From NCBI RefSeq assembly GCF_020382885.2, contig NC_058498.1, positions 7,352,501 through 7,416,500 on the forward strand: a DNA stretch of 64,000 nucleotides. The letters run 5' to 3'. The translations under genes were made by a program, and so were the position numbers. This DNA comes from Scatophagus argus. Its lineage: Eukaryota > Chordata > Actinopteri > Scatophagidae. How positions within the stretch are numbered: the first letter of the stretch is position 1; every line of letters begins with the position of its first letter. A model generated the notes under the pieces. That model saw nothing but the letters and a program-made list of their open reading frames with translations, ran no database searches and was not told the DNA's origin. Positions 22,322 through 34,227 of the stretch are shown in pieces.

Positions 22322-25300
22322 TTACAGAACAGTCTCTTCCCTCCTCCACTCCAAGGCCTCTCCTGCTGCTTTCGGTGCTCCGCTCTGCTGCTGGTGGTGA
22401 TGTTGACTCTCCATCATGGCTGCCACTTTCTGCTCCAACCTCCACACCTGCTCTCGGTACTTCCTGCGAATCTGCCGGTATGATGCTTTACTGGAATAGA
22501 AGAAAAACCACAGAGATACAATTTAGTAAGCTCACTTTAAGAATGACACTAACAAAGTAACTTCGCTCATAGCTGCAGAAAGACAAACAGATAAATACCT
22601 TTCTCGTGACATTTACCTGTGAGCCTGTGTGAGTCGGGCAATCTGCTCTCCACTGTCCCTCCTGTGGGAGTTGCTGTCTGACAGAGCTGTGTTTAGTGAG
22701 CCATGGACTAAAGCCAGCCTCTTCTTCAGGGCTTGTTCCCTGAAAACAGAAGTAATATCAGATGGAATACAGGAGGGAGAACATCACGTCAATCTGTTCA
22801 TTATGCTTAAGGTGCTGAAGGTGTCCCTTCTGAGAAATCAGACAAATTCAACAAAGTGTGAAAAGCTGTGCTTTATGTAGAGATATTCATTACACAAGGT
22901 CAGAGGAGATAAAAGATTCTCTCTCAAACAGTTGACTGAAAGATCTAAGCCCTGCACATTCAAAGACTGTATTTCTGCTCATCGTGTTCCTATGATAGAA
23001 CCAGGCAACAGATGCCTGATTAATTTTCTATACATCTCATCTGGTACCTTTTTTAATCTGCAAAAAAGCAAATTTCTCCAGTTATAGTAGAGTATAGAGG
23101 GTGTGCACAGACATCGCATTACCTCTGGGATTCACCTCGGCATCTAGCATCTCACATTTAGACACTTGTCAAAGGCTAATATTTGTACATCTGATACTGT
23201 ATATAAAAGATTTAACGGGTGTTTGTGTCTATTATATTTTTTACTATGATCTTAGTTCATGCGTGGGCCAGACAAACTCTGCAGCGTAAGCGTTACGCAT
23301 TAGACTACAAAGAAATGATGGTGTCTCACCTCTGCAGGACGGCCTGCAGCTCTTTCAGTATGGGTCTGCGTCGAGCAACGTCCCCTTCACCACCCAGTTT
23401 AGCGGCATTTTCACAAAGCCTCTGAAACATAACATTCAATCAGGATTATCTTTAAAGCTGAAATACCCATTCTCATGAAGTTCTGTATTACTAAACATGG
23501 TATACATTTGTATCGAAAGCAGAGGCTCCTGACTTTTGAATGATTTTTCCCCTCGCAAACTCATTTGTTTGGATTTTACTAAAGTGGTGAAAGTATCCAA
23601 TATATTACAAATAAAATTCAAAAGATTACAGAAAGATTTATTTTTCCCCATCTTGCTGACCACCTTGCTTCAGATTTATCTATCTTTGGGTGGGAACCAT
23701 TGCTCTAAAGGTTGGGAGGGGAGAGCACAGAACATATTGACAGGTTGAAATTAGAAGCCATTGTGGTTTTTGGAAGAAATTGTTGAAAGCATAATGTCTG
23801 TAAGATCAGTTATTGATCAGTTTTTGTAGGAAAACCAAGGGATGGGAGGAAAATTTTAACCTTGGATGCGCAAATGTCGGTGTAGGCGTTATTCCTAATG
23901 CCCTGTGTCTCCAGTAATGGCTAATGGGTTAAGCTAACGTAGCTGTTCAGTTCTTCCTCGTTTGACAATGACAGAGGTGTGAGGTATGAATCTGTGCTGC
24001 GGCGACAGGACAGCCCAGCAGAAGACCTTGTAGAACCAAAATATCCTCCTTGGCCTGGAGGGATTCTGCTTTGGTAGATGTGTGATTTCCCATGTGGGAC
24101 ACCCAGATTTGAATCGGGTCTGTCACAATAGACCAACGTCCTGCTCCCTCTTGCACATTTCACCTTGACTTTGTATTATTTGAAAATTAAACAGAAAAAG
24201 TCTCTGTTGCTTTTGAAGGAGTCTGTTCTACCTGTTGTTCGGTCTTACAGTCCTCCAGCTCTTCTCTGAGGCTTTCTGGAACGAAAGCTCCAGCTGCCTC
24301 CTGGACCTTCTGGGCCATTAAACTCCACTCCAGACACCTCAGCTCTTTCTCCTTGAGGCGGATTAAAGCTCGCAGATCTGACATCTCCTCCTGAACATAG
24401 AGAGTTGAACCGTAAACCATAGTATTTAACGAGCTGAACACAGATGCAGGATGAGTGAAGCTGTGGAGGAAGATACTTTATCGCAAAAATCAGGTTTTAC
24501 ATCCATTTTGAGGGTTTTGTGCAGAATTTGTAAAAAAATGCCATATGATTTCTGACTAGAACAAAGCCTGGAAATGGGGAAACAGCTGGTTGGCTCTGTG
24601 CAAAGGTGGCAATTTTCACCTCCCCGGTCCTCTAATGCTCACTGTTATTTAGCTGGTAGGTGAACTCTGTTACCTTTAGATGGAATCTGGTTAGCTGTTT
24701 TGCTGTCTCTGGTCCTTATATTCAAAATGCTGAACTATTCCTTTAATTAATGCTTCACTTCAAGCACTGTGTTTGGTATTGTGACGTAAGCGTGCTGTTA
24801 TGTAGTAGATAATAGATTTTGTCCCAAAAAAAATCATCCAAAACAACTATTACATTGGGGAAAAAATGATGAAAAATGATGATTTTATCTCCTGAATCGC
24901 TGGTTTCATGAGATGTCAGTTGTAGCAATGTTTTTTTAGCATAAATTAAGACTCACAGCTCCTACCCTGACAGAGATGAGTTCATAGAAGAGTGAAGCTT
25001 TTTCTTTCTTGGTTTCAGGAGGTTTGGCGTTATCTTTCACCACATGTCCACCTCTTGATCCAGCCTGTTGACCAGATTTTGGACTCATTTTGCCCTCAGC
25101 TCCCGAGCTCGGTCTCAGCAGAATAATGGCTGCCCGGTCTCTCTTCAGACAGTCGATTTTCTGACGGAGAGCAGTCTCTCTCTCCACCATCTCAGGTGTC
25201 CTGAAGGGGTTACAGGGGCTGAGTGAGTTGACAAAAACTAAGTTCTTTCTAAAGTTTGATGTTTGTTCATAATTTTCATGAACTTGTATCTTTTTATTTG

Positions 25301-25580
25301 CAATTGCCGCCTATCAGTCCTATCAACAGTTATGACTGACACACGTTTTTCTTTCTTCACAGTCCTATTACTGCGCTTGAATACACGAAGAGTACTTTAA
25401 AGTGTCACCTCTGCCCTGTGTGACTCTGTGTCTCTGTCTCCTCTGTGACCCCTGCAGTTGAGAAGGAAGTGGACAGCTCCTCAGTTCCCATTTTCCTGAG
25501 CTGAGCTGATGAACTGTCAAGTTGCTGCCTGTCATCGACTGCCCCTGATGAGAGGAAAAACTGTGAGCCTGACTGTATAT

Positions 25581-25617
<37 letters not shown>

Positions 25618-28600
25618 GCATGTGTACTGTATGTAAAAGAATGCCTGCACTGAGTTGAAAGCAGTGTTAAAACGTGGTATTCAAACACCTGCTGAGTCTG
25701 TCTGCAGAGGAATGTTTTGCCGCCTGCCGGCATCATAAAGTGACAGCAGCTCGCTGTAGGCCTCTTCACACTCCTCACTGTCAATCACACGCACAAAGAC
25801 AAAACACCAGCTCACTAGATGAGAAGAACTTAGATTAATGTTGTTAGATTGCTGACCTGAGGACATTCATTATTTTGTCACACGTCAAAGAACGTTACAG
25901 GCTTTGCAACTTGTGTGTCAGGTGTGTTTTATGTGTGTACCAGTATCTGAGAGCCATCTGCAGGGCAGAGCAATCAGCTTCAAGTCTGCTTAGTGTGATA
26001 CTGATCTGCTCGGACTCCACCTTCCTTCGCTCCAGGGCTGCAGTCAGCCGTTCATTTTTGGCCTTCAGCCTCTCAACGTACCTGAGACAATGAGGGAGCA
26101 GATGAGGAGGATAGAGGAAACAATAATATAAGATAGAGACAAAACTTTATTTATATCGATGTAAATTGCTGGGCAGCTGTTGCAGTACAAAGCAGGAGCA
26201 CAAATATCATACAGTTTTAGAGATAGAATACAATTCTGTTCACAGGCTGTATACAGTATGTGTGTTAATATAAATTTTTATACCTATCTTTGCACACCTG
26301 TATACAGACAGAAATTAATTTTACATACACTGTTATTAATCTTTGACGAATATGTAACAGCTGACAAAGGCTACTAAAGTTAATACATAAATAGGTTTAT
26401 TTAAAACTTAAATGAAGGCTCTACAGTTACTTCCATAGCTGCTCTTCAGACTCACCTGTTCAGTCGCTCTGTCTCAGTCTCCAGGCCGATGGGGCTGGGA
26501 CATGGACTGCTTGATTTAACCGAGCCCAGAGGAGAACCGTCCCCACCTACAGACAGAGGTGCTACCACTCTGGCTGATCTTCTGTGGAGTAAAGGCGAAC
26601 CAGGGAAGGGAGGAGAGGCCCAGTCTGGACTGAGAGCCCCAGAAGTGGGCAGGTAGGAAGGAGAACGACTGCCCGACCTCCAGGCCTTATGGAGCCCAAC
26701 CAGCTGGAAGGTAGGAGAAGCGGTGCTATGTTTATTCTGAACATGCTTTATTTAAAAAAAGAGAAAAAAAAAATCAATTGTGCTGACTTATTTCGTTTGT
26801 GTAGTATTTAGTCCTCTATATAAAATGTGTTCATTTCAGCTTATATAATACAAGATTGAGTGCATCTCCATGGTCTGAAACATGCAAAATCAACCAGATT
26901 GGTGTGCATTTCTAACATCATCATACAAACCTCAGGGCTACCAGGACGTCATACTGAATTATAACAAAATCTCAGTAAGACACTTCAGGCACGCATGTTA
27001 AATTAATTCATATTTGTGGCATTTTTATGTATAACATTTCACCTCCCACCTTGTTATTCTCCTCGTCCATCGGGCTGATGGTGCTTTGTGATCTCTCCAG
27101 CTCCTCCTGCTGACTCTGCAAGGTGCTTCTGCAAGCAGAGTCACGAGTCTCCAGATCCAGGATGCCCTCCTGGTGCTGGTCATTCGGCAGGCCCGAAGGG
27201 CATGAAATCCCAAACTCTCTTTCCATGTCCTCCAGTATCTGCAGCCAGTGAGACAAAATTACTAATGAGAGTCTAAAGATAGCCTGAGCAATGACACATT
27301 TTTCTACTATTCTAATTCATTAAAACAGACACAGCAATGCCTGCCATAACAAATGACATGAGCTCTCGGTGAAAATAAAAGAATCATGAGAATTTGATTT
27401 AATACCTGTGTGGCCTTAACCCAACTCTCCTGGGCTGCTCTCAGATGCCCTTGGTACTTATCCCGATCAGAAGCTGTGATCGGGGCAGCCCAGGACCTTT
27501 TACAGCTGATGGAGTCCTCCACTGATGATAAAACCTCCTGGAGTTTAGTCCAGACTACACCACCGCCCCCTAGTGGAAGAAAAGCATAGAACATCAGTTG
27601 CTCATTTGGATGCAGATTTCTTGTTGAATATTTTGTAAAGAGATGCATTCTGTCAATAAAAACAAAGTTATGTTCAACCTCGGACAGCCAGTGGAGGTTT
27701 AGATGTGGCAGCAGAAGCAACATTTCTCTCTGGGCTGGTTCTGGTCAGCCTGTGGGACAGCAGGTCTGGAACCAGAGGCCTGGATGGTCCTGATGGTCTA
27801 AGATCCCCTGGTTCACTGCAGAATACCAGCAGCATCAACATTTTTGCCAGTAAATACCACTGTGTTTATTTTGAAACAACCTATAAACAGACCAATATAC
27901 CATTTAACAACGAGGAAAAATGGAACAACAAACAGGATTCAACCAAAAAAGATGCATTTCAAGTGAACCCAAAGTGGCTGATATAAGTGTAAGTCCACAT
28001 CTAATTACTCTGGTTACCAACCACACCTTGGTGCCTTTAATGAGCCCATCTTCTTGTTCAGTTCAGCGATGATGCTGAGCAACGTGCCCACTTCAGCCTC
28101 ACACTGAGCCAGTTCTGCTGGTGATGGCTCAAGGTTTGCTGTGGGGTCGGAGCCCTCAGAGTCAAAGGTCATATGGTCAAAGGGCGTCATCACCTCCCTG
28201 TCACACCCTGACCCGGTGTCCAGGCTGTCACATCTGACCAGGCCACAATCCTGCAGGAACATGATGTTGGATTGTAAGAAAAGACCTTGGGGGGACTTAT
28301 TTGAGTCATAAATTTAGCTTTTTGTTGCAATATATACCATCATACTATCAATGAAATACTGATATTGTGTACACATGTGATAATATCGTGTGAATAGTCC
28401 AGTGCAGATGCTAGGCCTTGTGGATCTTTTTGTTTATCAGTTCATCTGGTTGCCTTTTCACTATTCATTCAGTTTGTTTAGTTGTTGAAAACCTGATATG
28501 GCAACAGCCTTAATTCACATTAAAGTTCTGCTATGCTCACGAACCAGATATTGTTGCTGTGCTATTTAGCGCCTATTGTTTTAAGCTGCGGAAAAGGAGG

Positions 28601-29184
28601 AAACTAAAACATCCTGAGATCCAACTTCCTGTCCAGCAAATATTTGTGGACTAAACCATCTTTTGTTATGGACAAAGAATGTCGTCTAAATGTCTAATAT
28701 ATGAAATTAGAACAAAGTGTCTCTCTTTGATTCTGCTATAAAGTACATAGGACTCTTAGAAACATGTCAAAATAATACAGTTTGGTGGCTTATCCTTTGA
28801 CAGCGTGAATTCTAACATACACTGTTGAAGGGAATGTTGTCGACATATTTTAGATTCGTCCAGCCAGAAATATTTCCACTATATTCACCAAATCCTACTC
28901 AGAAAGTACTTGCACCGGGCAAAAAGCAATGAACCAGTTGTAAAGATCACCCGACAAACACTCACATTTAAAGTTTCTGCCTCACTTGACTATGTATTTG
29001 AATGCAGGAAGGAGATCATTGTGTAATGTCTATATATGATACACTGATCCTTAGAGATGTGTTGAATCTACTCAGTAAACATGCAATGTTCCAAGTCATA
29101 CATCATTCCACACTCTATTTGATAAATGACATGCAGTTTTTTTCAAGACGAGCACTGAAACATTCCATTATAACTTACCTCCAT
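22322..29184 (-). CDS. ushbp1: USHBP1 (harmonin/USH1C-binding protein 1, MCC-2 family)
   Basis: Coding exons on the minus strand: 29184-29179, 28250-28027, 27815-27679, 27569-27406, 27238-27050, 26703-26456, 26081-25941, 25777-25689, 25544-25409, 25200-24966, 24390-24232, 23421-23330, 22739-22617 and 22490-22322. Phases close throughout and give 703 aa, the same length as I recall for human. The identity rests on the heptad-rich coiled-coil sequence, the block ALQMALRYCEECEEAYSELL around residues 360-385 (the MCC/USHBP1 PDZ-partner family) and the C-terminal SYRQIRRKYREQVWRLEQKV. The human protein binds the PDZ domain of harmonin; expression in endothelium is reported in mammals. The start is ATG GAG at the very end of exon 1, joined in frame to exon 2. 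The exon 2 donor is ambiguous: 28027 (AAG|GTGTGG) or 28018 (TTG|GTAACC), both phase 2. Confidence 0.92.
24030..24175 (+). repeat. Degenerate tRNA-derived SINE fragment (in ushbp1 intron 11)
   Basis: Contains TTTGGTAGATGTGTGATTTC (A-box and anticodon-arm like) and CCAGATTTGAATCGGGTCTG (B-box like, compare GGTTCGAATCC), followed by ACCAACGTCCTGCTCCCTC, as in fish tRNA-related SINE bodies. It is too diverged to be a tRNA gene. Confidence 0.4.
24598..24740 (+). repeat. Fold-back repeat (family of 1-372), internally deleted
   Basis: Starts GGCTCTGTGCAAAGGTGGCA, contains GGTAGGTGAACTCTGTTACC, and ends AAAATGCTGAACTATTCCTT, matching the right-end motif of the 1-372 element. It lies in ushbp1 intron 10. 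Confidence 0.5.
25583..25613. repeat. (GT)n microsatellite in ushbp1 intron 8
   Basis: Uninterrupted GT array of about 15 units, only about 40 bases upstream of the exon 9 acceptor on the gene strand (where it reads CA). Confidence 0.95.
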
Positions 29185-29410
29185 AGTTCTTGATCCTGAT
29201 GTAGCAGTGATTTGGCTCCAGATGTGACTGTTCACTGCTAATAATTAAAATTTTAACAAAACAAGAGACCGTTTTCTTCAGTCCTGTTGCGTTGTTATAT
29301 TTTCCAGTAGTTGCTCTCTGCATGTCAGCCAAACAGCATAGAGTGTGATGAATGAAGTAAGTGGAAAACACTCAGAAAGTCATCCCCACCCATTCCTCGT
29401 CACTTTGTGT

Positions 29411-29429
29411 CCTTTCCTGTTTTGTCCAC
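29411..29429 (-). promoter_or_regulatory. Adjoining forkhead-like and ETS-like motifs upstream of ushbp1
   Basis: The minus strand reads GTGGACAAAACAGGAAAGG, placing an ACAAAACA forkhead-like element on an AGGAAA ETS core. It lies about 230 bp upstream of the ushbp1 start codon. Motif only, no functional evidence. Confidence 0.3.
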
Positions 29430-29798
29430 AGTTAGCTTCTATGCTTAAATATTTTTAGTATAGTATGATATTATGTAACAAAAAAAAAAATACATGATGT
29501 TATAATCAATTTGGACTATGACACTGACTTAATAAAGTTGTTTTAGGGTTTTCTATCTCTCTGTGCGTGGGGCAGCACAGTGAAAGATGTAAACAGAAAG
29601 TGATGTTTATACTGCCTGGAGATATTTAATGACTTACTTGATATTTTATATATGAATCAGGACTTTACTCTCTAAATCTATTTATATTGCTACTGCTACC
29701 ACTATTGCCGTTACTGAGAGTGCAATTACTACTACGACCAGGTGGTTGCAGTAGAAGAAGAAGGAAACAACAACAAAAAAAACGTATCATGTTTATTA

Positions 29799-29823
29799 AA
29801 CTTCATTACCCATAATGCTACGA
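29799..29823 (+). promoter_or_regulatory. ZNF143/SBS-like promoter motif
   Basis: Contains CATTACCCATAATGCTACG, close to the SPH/ZNF143 consensus with its central CCCANAATGC. It is followed within about 60 bp by GAGGAAGTTG, an ETS-like site. The position just upstream of the likely babam1 first exon fits a core-promoter site. Confidence 0.45.
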
Positions 29824-30525
29824 CACTTCGTGGTTCCGGGTTCGATCATTTCCGATGAGGAAGTTGTCCGATCAAAACAAATGTTAACTCGTCGCTGAAA
29901 TATTTTGCGACTTTCAGTGAGTTTCACCTCATTTTAATCGCATACGTTTTATATTTACTTATCACGTAAGTCTACTTGCATTTACATTTCAACATATAAC
30001 GCGTTGGTTTCGAGTTGTCAGCTTTGCTCTCATTTCTCTTAAAGCTAGCGAATGCTAACACTCTTATTGCTGCTAACAGCTCTTATTGCTACTATCAGCC
30101 GCCTGTCACAATAGCTACATAGACTCACTATCAGGCTTTCTGGGCGCGTTGATGGACGCTTTTCTAACAGAACTACTCTTTCAGTAAAGCTAAAACTCAT
30201 CCGTTTTTGTTATTCCAGTTACGTACACGTGAACAGAATCGTAGTTTAGTTGTGTACCTCTGTGTGTTGTGTGTCTGCATGAAGGTAGATATACGATTAC
30301 AAAGCGAATAAAGACATCACAAGACTTTCTTGGTGGATCAGTTAAAATGAAATGTTAAAGCAGCTCTTGTTTAGGTATTGTTTTAGGTGTTACAGTCTTG
30401 TTTTTGAATTCATTTGAATTTCACTTTAATATTTACTTTAATATTGATGGATGTAAACCACAGGCAAAAGAAAATTGTGGTTCCTCTTCATCGTTAAACT
30501 AATTTGCCACCCAGCCACACTCATC

Positions 30526-33493
30526 ATGTCCTCTTCCTTAGCAACCTGTGGATCCATGGAGACGCCAGAGCCGGGCCCAGCAGATGGAGAGGAGCGTCTG
30601 GTGGAGCTGCGACCTCGGACACGCTCCAACCCCGAAGGAGCTGAGGACCGTCGCAGCAGCACGGGCAGCCTTGGTGGAAACGGCAACCCCAACATATCTC
30701 AGCCCGCTGTGGGAAGTCGTGTTGAGGGTGAGGGCGAAGCTTCAACCAGTGACAGTCTTCCGAGTTCCACCACCACCACCGTCTCGGCAGCTGCAGTCCA
30801 GACTGTAGCCCCTGCTGCAGTCGTAACAGCAGCAGCAGCAGCTGCGGGTGGTGCCACGGTGCCGCTGTCCACTGCTGCTGTTGCAGCCAAAGAGAGGCCA
30901 AAGCCCACACAGCAGCAGCCCACACTGACAACCCCTGTGCCTCCACCTGCAGAATACCAGCTGAGAGTTCCTCGTGTTAACTGTCCAGAGAAAGTGGTAG
31001 GCCCTCATTACAACTCTGAGTTGTATTTCACATGAAAGTGAAGATTGACGTGCTCTGTAATCTGATGCTGTCTTTCCCGTGACAGATCATATGCTTAGAC
31101 CTTTCTGAAGAGATGTCATTGCCGAAACTGGAGTCTTTTAATGGGTAAGCTACAGTTAAAGTAAATCTTTAAGAGACCGTGTTTCATTTGCCATCGCTGC
31201 CTAACTTGACTGTGTGTCCGTTTAGGTCTAAAACAAATGCCCTCAACATATGCCAGAAAATGATTGAGATGTTTGTCAGAACTAAACACAAGATTGACAA
31301 ACGCCACGAGTTTGCCCTGGTGGTTGTTAATGATGATGCTCTGTGGGTGAGTACAGAAGTGTTGAAATCTGCTCCAGATGTTACATACAGTACCTGTACA
31401 ATGTCTGTGTGCAGCTTGTCTCCCATTTTACCAGAAGGTTTTCTTCTCTTTCCTCCTCTTGTGCGTATGTGCATGTGCCTCAGTTGTCAGGCTTCACCTC
31501 TGACCCCAGGGAGCTGTGCAGTTGTCTCTATGACCTTGAGACCAATGTGTGCGAGTCCTTCAGTATCCTTTCAAACTCTTAAACAATTTAAAAAAAAAAT
31601 GTCATACTATGAAGTGATGTGTAGTTTATTCAAAACAAAACCTAATATTTAACGTTTAGCCTTAACTGTCCTCCGTAGATCTGGAAGATCTTCTTAATGT
31701 AATGTAAGTACAGTCTGACTGAAAAACCTTTTTAGTTTCTTATGATACACCAGATGCTACATAGAAATGTTCGCTGATGGGCATCTCTTATTTTGTTGTC
31801 TTTGTAGTCGTCAGAAGATCGAGCTGCCGTTGATGGAGAATGTTCAGACCATCCCTCCTCCATATGTGGTGCGGACTGTGCTCATCTACAGCCGCCACGC
31901 AGGACAGGTTCAGTTCAGCCCTTCTGAGGCTTTTAGTGTAAGTGTGACTTACAGTCACAGTGTTGAGATCTCCCTCTTCCAGTCTTTGAAGTGCAGATTT
32001 GATTTCTTAGTATATTTTTGGCTGCTTTGAGTAGTGCACTAAATGTCTTGCTTGTTCTTGTGTCCTGCCACAGAAGATGCTGCAGTCTCCATATTTTTTC
32101 TTCGATGTGGTCTACCTTCACAATGGGATGGAGGAGCAGGGGGATGAGACCAGCTGGAGGGTGAGTGAATCAGCTGATGAAAGGATAGTTATGAGTTTTG
32201 GCTGTGTGCCAGGATGTAGCCCACCAGCTTGTGTTGTTCCTGTCTGAGAGACCTTCATTTAGAGCCCCCGGAAGATCACATTGGGAATGTTTTGTGTTAC
32301 CTCACAAATAATTTTTGCATTCCTTTCAATTCATAGAAAACTACTGAGTTGTATAATATCATGTATTGGCAGGCAGCTGCAGTGCTCAGGCACAAGTCTG
32401 TATCATTGCAGCTAGATAGTTAATTAGCAGAGGCAGTAAAGCTCTCTGCTGAGGCTGAATGAGACGGACTGTAGCTGTGATTATGACTGTAGTAATGACA
32501 TGACAGAGCTTCAGGCGTTATGATTGAGGCTGTGACACGTTAGTTTCTAATGGGTGTGTAACACTTCATGCTGTGGATGTGGGAGTGCAGTATGTTGATG
32601 TGTTTGTGCTGGCTGTGCTGTCTTGGAGCTGTTGTATTCCATGAACTCCAGTGGTGTTTTGGTAACATCCGACATACCTGGAAGAAAGACCACAGGTTCA
32701 GCTTAACACTCCTTTTTTTTTGTCTAATGTAAATGCAGCAAAGGTTTGTCATAGCTGCTGTAGCTACGTATATCCATAGCATCATAAATTCAACCACAAA
32801 TGCAGCTGCAGTTTGAGCAGTAACCTCGCTGAGAGCTACAGCTGGGCAGAGCAGCCGCCGATGTGCTCACAGCCAGTGACTGTATACTGTCTCAGCTCTG
32901 AGCTCAGCCCTTTGGAACGACTAATGAGCAATAAGAGCATAATGTAAAGTGTCATCTCTCCTCCCTTTCTGTAGTATCTGCAGAGAGTTTCCCTAAACTG
33001 TTGGCGTATTATTATGCAAAAATATTACAAGGAAAGACGCAAGTAGTTCGGAAGAAAATCATGAGCTCCTCGGGGCTTTTTACCTTTCAATATTTGCTGT
33101 AAAGTCATTTAACTGTCCAGTTAAATAAATTCACAAAGCTTGAAGAGTGCGGAGGAATATTGTGAAAACCTTTTTTAAATATTTATTTGATATTTATTTT
33201 AAATAAAATTGATACCGTTGCCACATGTTGGTATAATGCGAATGTTTAGTCAGTGCTGCATTTTAGCTGTGTGACATGTTTTCTGTCTCCAGGACAACTA
33301 CACCTCTTTCTGCAACCTGGACTCAAAGGGTATGTGTTATCGCTTCGAGGTTTCCCTGAGTGGGCCAGCCATCGAGCTGCACAACTGCATGGCCAAACTT
33401 CTGGCTCACCCTCTACAAAGACCTTTCCAGAGCCATGCATCTTACAGCCTTCTGGAGGGGGAAGACCCCCAGGACATTGAGGCAACGGTCTAG
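30526..33493 (+). CDS. babam1: BABAM1 / MERIT40, BRISC and BRCA1-A complex member
   Basis: Coding exons: 30526-30996, 31086-31144, 31226-31346, 31484-31562, 31679-31703 (25 nt), 31808-31937, 32074-32160 and 33293-33493. Phases close to give 390 aa. Identity is clear from LRPRTRSNPEGAEDR in the N-terminus, VNCPEKVIICLDLSEEM, the VWA-like fold from about residue 150, VQTIPPPYVVRT, and the end QSHASYSLLE...EATV. The protein scaffolds the BRCC36 deubiquitinase complexes, helping BRCA1-A at DNA breaks and BRISC in the cytoplasm. The product is about 60 residues longer than human (329 aa) because the N-terminus carries an Ala-rich stretch. A second in-frame ATG at 30556 (METPEP) aligns better with human MEVAEP, so the true start may be there. 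Intron 4 looks U12-type. Confidence 0.96.
31563..31678 (+). other. U12-type (minor spliceosome) intron in babam1
   Basis: The 116-nt intron begins GTATCCTTT, the exact U12 5' splice-site consensus, and has GCCTTAACTG near its 3' end, matching the CCTTAAC branch site. The branch A is about 13 nt from the terminal AG, and no long pyrimidine tract is present. The next exon is only 25 nt. Confidence 0.85.
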
Positions 33494-34221
33494 AACCGCA
33501 CACACTCGCAAAGCCCCGTTTCTGGAAATTCACACTGTAGTTGGTCAGTTGGTTTTTTCCATGAACTGCCGCAGAGTAATCATTTTTAATAATATTCGAG
33601 AGAACCGGACACAATAAGAGCAGTGTTGCAGCAGGTTACTCTTAACTCAGTTTCCATAAAAAAAAAGTAGATGAGTCATTGATTGTTGTGAAACTGCTGG
33701 AGGTCTCTCGAGGATGAGTTCATGAAACGGATGTGAGACAGTCCTGGAGTTGGAGACAAGTTGAAGGACAAGATAAAGACAGACAAAGGTTGAAGCATCA
33801 GACTTTTACTAAACTAACTGTGCTATCATTTGTTTTTTTTTTTCTTTCAAATCTTAGACCACACTGATCTGCCTGAAAGTCTTAAAAGGATGAAATCAGA
33901 TCAAACCTGTGACAGCTTTCCATATTTGTGGCCTTTTGAGATGCTGAAGTATGAGCTGTTATATTGTGTCCTCTCGTCTTCTGTGACATTGCTTCTCCTT
34001 TTAGTTGTCACCTTGTGTTGCCTGTTTTTTTTTTAATGTATTTTCTGTTTTATAAGGGGGTGTTTTCAATCATTTGTCATTCATTTGTATGTTGAAAAAA
34101 TGTACAGTAATGATTTCTGTGGCACAGATGGATTGATTGTGAAAAAGGCCTCTCGTACTGCCAGTCTAGCTGCACTTGAAACACACTGTACAGATGAGCT
34201 TTTTGAAGCTTGTTTCTGGAT

Positions 34222-34227
34222 ATTAAA
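34222..34227 (+). promoter_or_regulatory. Probable babam1 poly(A) signal
   Basis: ATTAAA about 730 nt after the stop codon, followed by a GT-rich stretch (TTGTGTTTGTCATG). Confidence 0.45.

Larger units (their letters stand above)
29185..30525. promoter_or_regulatory. Shared head-to-head promoter region of ushbp1 and babam1
   Basis: ushbp1 starts at 29184 going left and babam1 at 30526 going right, with nothing coding between. On the right side a non-coding babam1 exon probably ends at the donor ATCAC|GTAAGT near 29965, and a 3' acceptor AACCACAG lies at 30464. On the left the ushbp1 5' UTR precedes its ATG. Human USHBP1 and BABAM1 are also divergent neighbours. Confidence 0.6.

Noticed and set aside
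29840-29875. GGGTTCGATCATT looks like a tRNA B box
   Set aside because: No A box, no acceptor stem and no anticodon arm at the right distance; it lies in the babam1 promoter.
30524-30946. Minus-strand open frame of 140 codons opposite babam1 exon 1
   Set aside because: Shadow of the GC-rich coding exon; low-complexity Trp/Gln/Leu content and no family resemblance.
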